Shown: positions 62,115 through 64,000 of the stretch, in pieces
How the letters are laid out: each line of letters starts with the position of its first letter
Position numbering within the stretch: position 1 is the stretch's first letter
Source of the DNA: Odoribacter splanchnicus DSM 20712
Lineage (GTDB): Bacteria > Bacteroidota > Bacteroidia > Bacteroidales > Marinifilaceae
DNA: 64,000 bases
Assembly: GCF_000190535.1 (NCBI RefSeq)
Contig: NC_015160.1
Coordinates: 1,984,001 to 2,048,000 of the forward strand
Reading direction: 5' to 3'
Made by a program: the position numbers and the translations under genes
Notes under the pieces: model-generated
The model's input: only the letters and a program-made list of their open reading frames with translations
Told to the model about the DNA's origin: nothing
The model's database searches: none

Positions 62115-62165
62115 ATGTGCTGATGTGCTCATTATGGAGTAACTCCCGGGAGCACATCAGCACAT
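62115..62165. terminator. Bidirectional hairpin between convergent genes
   Basis: ATGTGCTGATGTGCTC (62115-62130) pairs perfectly with GAGCACATCAGCACAT (62150-62165), 16 bp, over a 19-base loop. It lies between the convergent acyltransferase and metzincin-like genes and probably ends both transcripts. Confidence 0.7.
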
Positions 62166-62175
62166 GGTTATTATA

Positions 62176-63435
62176 TTAATCGAACATCCGTCCCGGACAA
62201 TTAGCAATCACTTTCCTCATACGCAAAACCTGCTCATAGGTCAGGGAAGTCGATGCCGAACTTCCATCCATGATATTACAGGAATTATAATAAATCACCG
62301 GAGCCTGTTTATCATCCGAATAAGTATTCTTTTCCAAAGCAATAGGCCCTAATTCATAAGTATAAGTATCCGAACAAAAATCTACATCTCCGTTAACAAA
62401 GGGAATTCCCGAATAAGTACTGAACACCGTAGGCATTAATCCGAAATGTGTACCCAGATAATATTCATAGCCCCCTTTATTGATCGAGAATATCGAACTC
62501 ACAGTAAGAGTAATGCCTACTTCCCTATACGAAGTAAAACTTACTTCATCAGCTGTAGCAACCGAATTCATTTTCAAACCGGGTACAGCGGTTCCGTTAT
62601 CCAAAATATAAGCCGGAGCATAAGCATTGGTCCCATAAATTTCATCGTTTACCCAGATATTCAATATCCGGTTCGGGTCCCATAGTAAATTCTTGTTAAT
62701 ATAACCGGCAACTTCGCCATAAGCAGGAGTTCCCATTTCCACTCTGTTTATTCCCGGGGTAGCGAGTTTATTCCCTTGTACATCCACCGTAGCCAATTCA
62801 AAGCGAATTTTACTGTCGACGGCTACCGGATCGTCGGCATAAGTTCCCGAAAACACCTTGTTGGCCCGATCGATAAATCCCTGTAACAACCCGGTCGTTA
62901 TGCCATCATACCTATTGATATTTTTATCTGTAACCAACAGATGGAAAACAACCGGAACAGTAATAGTCGGAAAATCCATTACCGGATCGGCGATCAAATG
63001 CACTTTACAAGGTTCACTTTCTATCCCATGAATAGTACATACAAATTCAACATCCGTTCCAGCCCCTTCGGTGGCCGAGAATTTCTGTCCCTCGATCAAC
63101 TTGCCATCCCTGGTCTTAATCTGTATTTCAGATGCTTCGAAACGATCCATTTTCATTGCAGAAATCTTCGTAAACACAGAGTCTTTGACAATATGTTCCC
63201 CATCGATCACCTGTTCGATCGTCCGTTTATCTTTCACAAACGAATAAGCTTTTACAAGAAAACTCAACTGAGCTTTACCATTCGCGATCAAAACGGGACT
63301 ATTGGGATAAATAGCCACTGAATCGACGGCTTCGATTCCGGGTTCGTACAGCCAGGTTTCATATTCACTCTTTTCGCACGAAAAAAGCAAAACAATCAGC
63401 AAAATATAACCTATTATTTTCATCTCATTCATCAT
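62176..63435 (-). CDS. Metzincin-like lipoprotein with lost zinc motif
   Basis: A 419-residue lipoprotein (MKIIGYILLIVLLFSC, Cys20, then EKSE). The second half resembles the zinc-dependent metalloproteinase lipoprotein family of Bacteroidetes: VPVVFHLLVTDKNINRYDGI, RILNIWVNDEIYGTNAYAPA and a Met-turn NIMD at 387-390. The metzincin zinc site HExxHxxGxxH should fall at 325-335, but the sequence there is Y-Y-L-G-T-H-F-G-L-M-P. All three zinc His and the catalytic Glu are replaced. It is thus probably a binding protein, not a protease. It follows a SusD gene by 7 bases. Confidence 0.75.
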   Translation of the reverse strand: MMNEMKIIGYILLIVLLFSCEKSEYETWLYEPGIEAVDSVAIYPNSPVLIANGKAQLSFLVKAYSFVKDKRTIEQVIDGEHIVKDSVFTKISAMKMDRFEASEIQIKTRDGKLIEGQKFSATEGAGTDVEFVCTIHGIESEPCKVHLIADPVMDFPTITVPVVFHLLVTDKNINRYDGITTGLLQGFIDRANKVFSGTYADDPVAVDSKIRFELATVDVQGNKLATPGINRVEMGTPAYGEVAGYINKNLLWDPNRILNIWVNDEIYGTNAYAPAYILDNGTAVPGLKMNSVATADEVSFTSYREVGITLTVSSIFSINKGGYEYYLGTHFGLMPTVFSTYSGIPFVNGDVDFCSDTYTYELGPIALEKNTYSDDKQAPVIYYNSCNIMDGSSASTSLTYEQVLRMRKVIANCPGRMFD

Positions 63436-63442
63436 TTTAAAA

Positions 63443-64000
63443 TTATAACATACTCCACCCGGGATTTTGTTCTATTTGATTATTTTCCTGCATTTCTTCC
63501 AGCAAAGGAATAGGGAAACAGAAGCGGAAATCGTTATCTTCCAGTGTATAGACGGCTTCTTCCGGATTCTGGTAAGAATTTCTGGACCATCCCTTCTGAA
63601 TCCGGATCAGATCACACCACCGCATATCGTATTCGAGGCAAAACTCTCTCCGCCGTTCATTCATAATCTCTTGTAACAAATCCGCTCCTTTGTATCCCTG
63701 ATAATTTCTGATCCGATGGCGTTGGAACTCTTCCAAGGCTTGCCGGGCTTCTCCTTCCTGTCCGTTACGGGCATAACTTTCAGCCTCGATCAGATACATT
63801 TCGGAAACCGGGAAAAAGTGCAACACCCCATAGAAACTCGGCAGATCCTTGAATTTACGGATAGCCTTGTTTTCGGGATTAAAGTAAAGGGAACGGCGAA
63901 CATCGTTTTCATCGAACAATTCGAACAGTTCATCCCGGACAAATTCGAGTAAACCATAAGCCTCCATCGTCCCGTACATGCCCGCATCTCCGGTATACCA
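63443..64000 (-). CDS. RagB/SusD family lipoprotein, N-terminus outside window
   Basis: The frame is open to the right edge (WYTGDAGMYGTMEAYGLLEF at the border), so about 186 C-terminal residues are seen. SusD hallmarks are FFPVSEMYLIEAESYARNGQ, IMNERRREFCLEYDMRWCDL and a C-terminus FRFCFPIPLLEEMQENNQIE, ending GWSML. A SusC gene is expected upstream, beyond the window. It is followed directly by the metzincin-like lipoprotein, which probably belongs to the same uptake locus. Confidence 0.9.
   Translation of the reverse strand, partial: WYTGDAGMYGTMEAYGLLEFVRDELFELFDENDVRRSLYFNPENKAIRKFKDLPSFYGVLHFFPVSEMYLIEAESYARNGQEGEARQALEEFQRHRIRNYQGYKGADLLQEIMNERRREFCLEYDMRWCDLIRIQKGWSRNSYQNPEEAVYTLEDNDFRFCFPIPLLEEMQENNQIEQNPGWSML

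Overview
The window reads as chromosome of a gut-type Bacteroidales bacterium. SusC/SusD pairs, fimbrillin (type V pilus) lipoproteins, Omp28, DUF5686 and DUF6029 families are present, and several genes are preceded by the Bacteroidetes promoter pattern TTTG-N18..20-TAnnTTTG instead of a strong Shine-Dalgarno site. An Odoribacter/Butyricimonas-like host is plausible, but this is inference from gene content only.

Layout. 1-4.1 kb: an envelope redox/outer-membrane group (BACON-like lipoprotein, DUF6029 porin-like protein, Omp28, divergent TlpA thioredoxin). 4.2-17.1 kb: housekeeping genes (ECF sigma factor, lptB, DUF5686 protein, kdsD, recQ, GNAT protein, nucleoside-recognition membrane protein, gpsA, lysS) with an 18-unit heptamer array before gpsA. 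17.2-24.4 kb: a SusC/SusD/TlpA uptake locus that looks damaged. SusC is split by a one-base slip in a homopolymer, and the regulator upstream is a single reading frame joining half an ECF sigma factor to a shortened FecR anti-sigma factor.

24.4-56 kb is accessory. It begins with a visibly GC-richer fimbrial operon on the minus strand: 7TM-AraC regulator, DUF3575/OmpA-like protein, FimB/Mfa2-like lipoprotein, one short fimbrillin, and then five tandem mosaic fimbrillin/GLUG lipoproteins. Their signal peptides, fimbrillin domains and C-terminal domains occur in different combinations, as if modules had been shuffled. Next come broken gene pieces, then a plasmid-like block: Fic enzyme with an AbiEi-like N-terminus, serine recombinase, RhuM/PLD-like protein, ParA plus a small ribbon-helix-helix partner, a second and unrelated fimbrial operon with a membrane LuxR regulator, an AAA/DUF4143 ATPase, and a higBA pair whose toxin is broken. 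Near 52.6-53.0 kb lie 17-bp iteron-like repeats, an operator-like dyad over a promoter, and the first codons of a Rep_3-type initiator cut off after about 25 residues. I infer that an iteron plasmid integrated here and lost its initiator. The block ends in about 2.6 kb without convincing genes but rich in hairpins, a 20-bp palindrome and a large inverted repeat. One arm of that repeat matches a 25-bp sequence next to lptB, 50 kb away.

56.5-64 kb returns to the chromosome: recJ, recR, a three-domain thioredoxin-fold protein, an acyltransferase, a metzincin-like lipoprotein whose zinc-binding motif is lost, and the C-terminal part of another SusD protein running off the end.

Working logic. The flanking genes serve core metabolism, repair and envelope assembly. 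The middle supplies two adhesive pilus systems plus plasmid maintenance functions (partition, resolution, toxin-antitoxin, Fic). The strongest leads are the shuffled fimbrillin array, the sigma/anti-sigma fusion and the fossil iteron origin.
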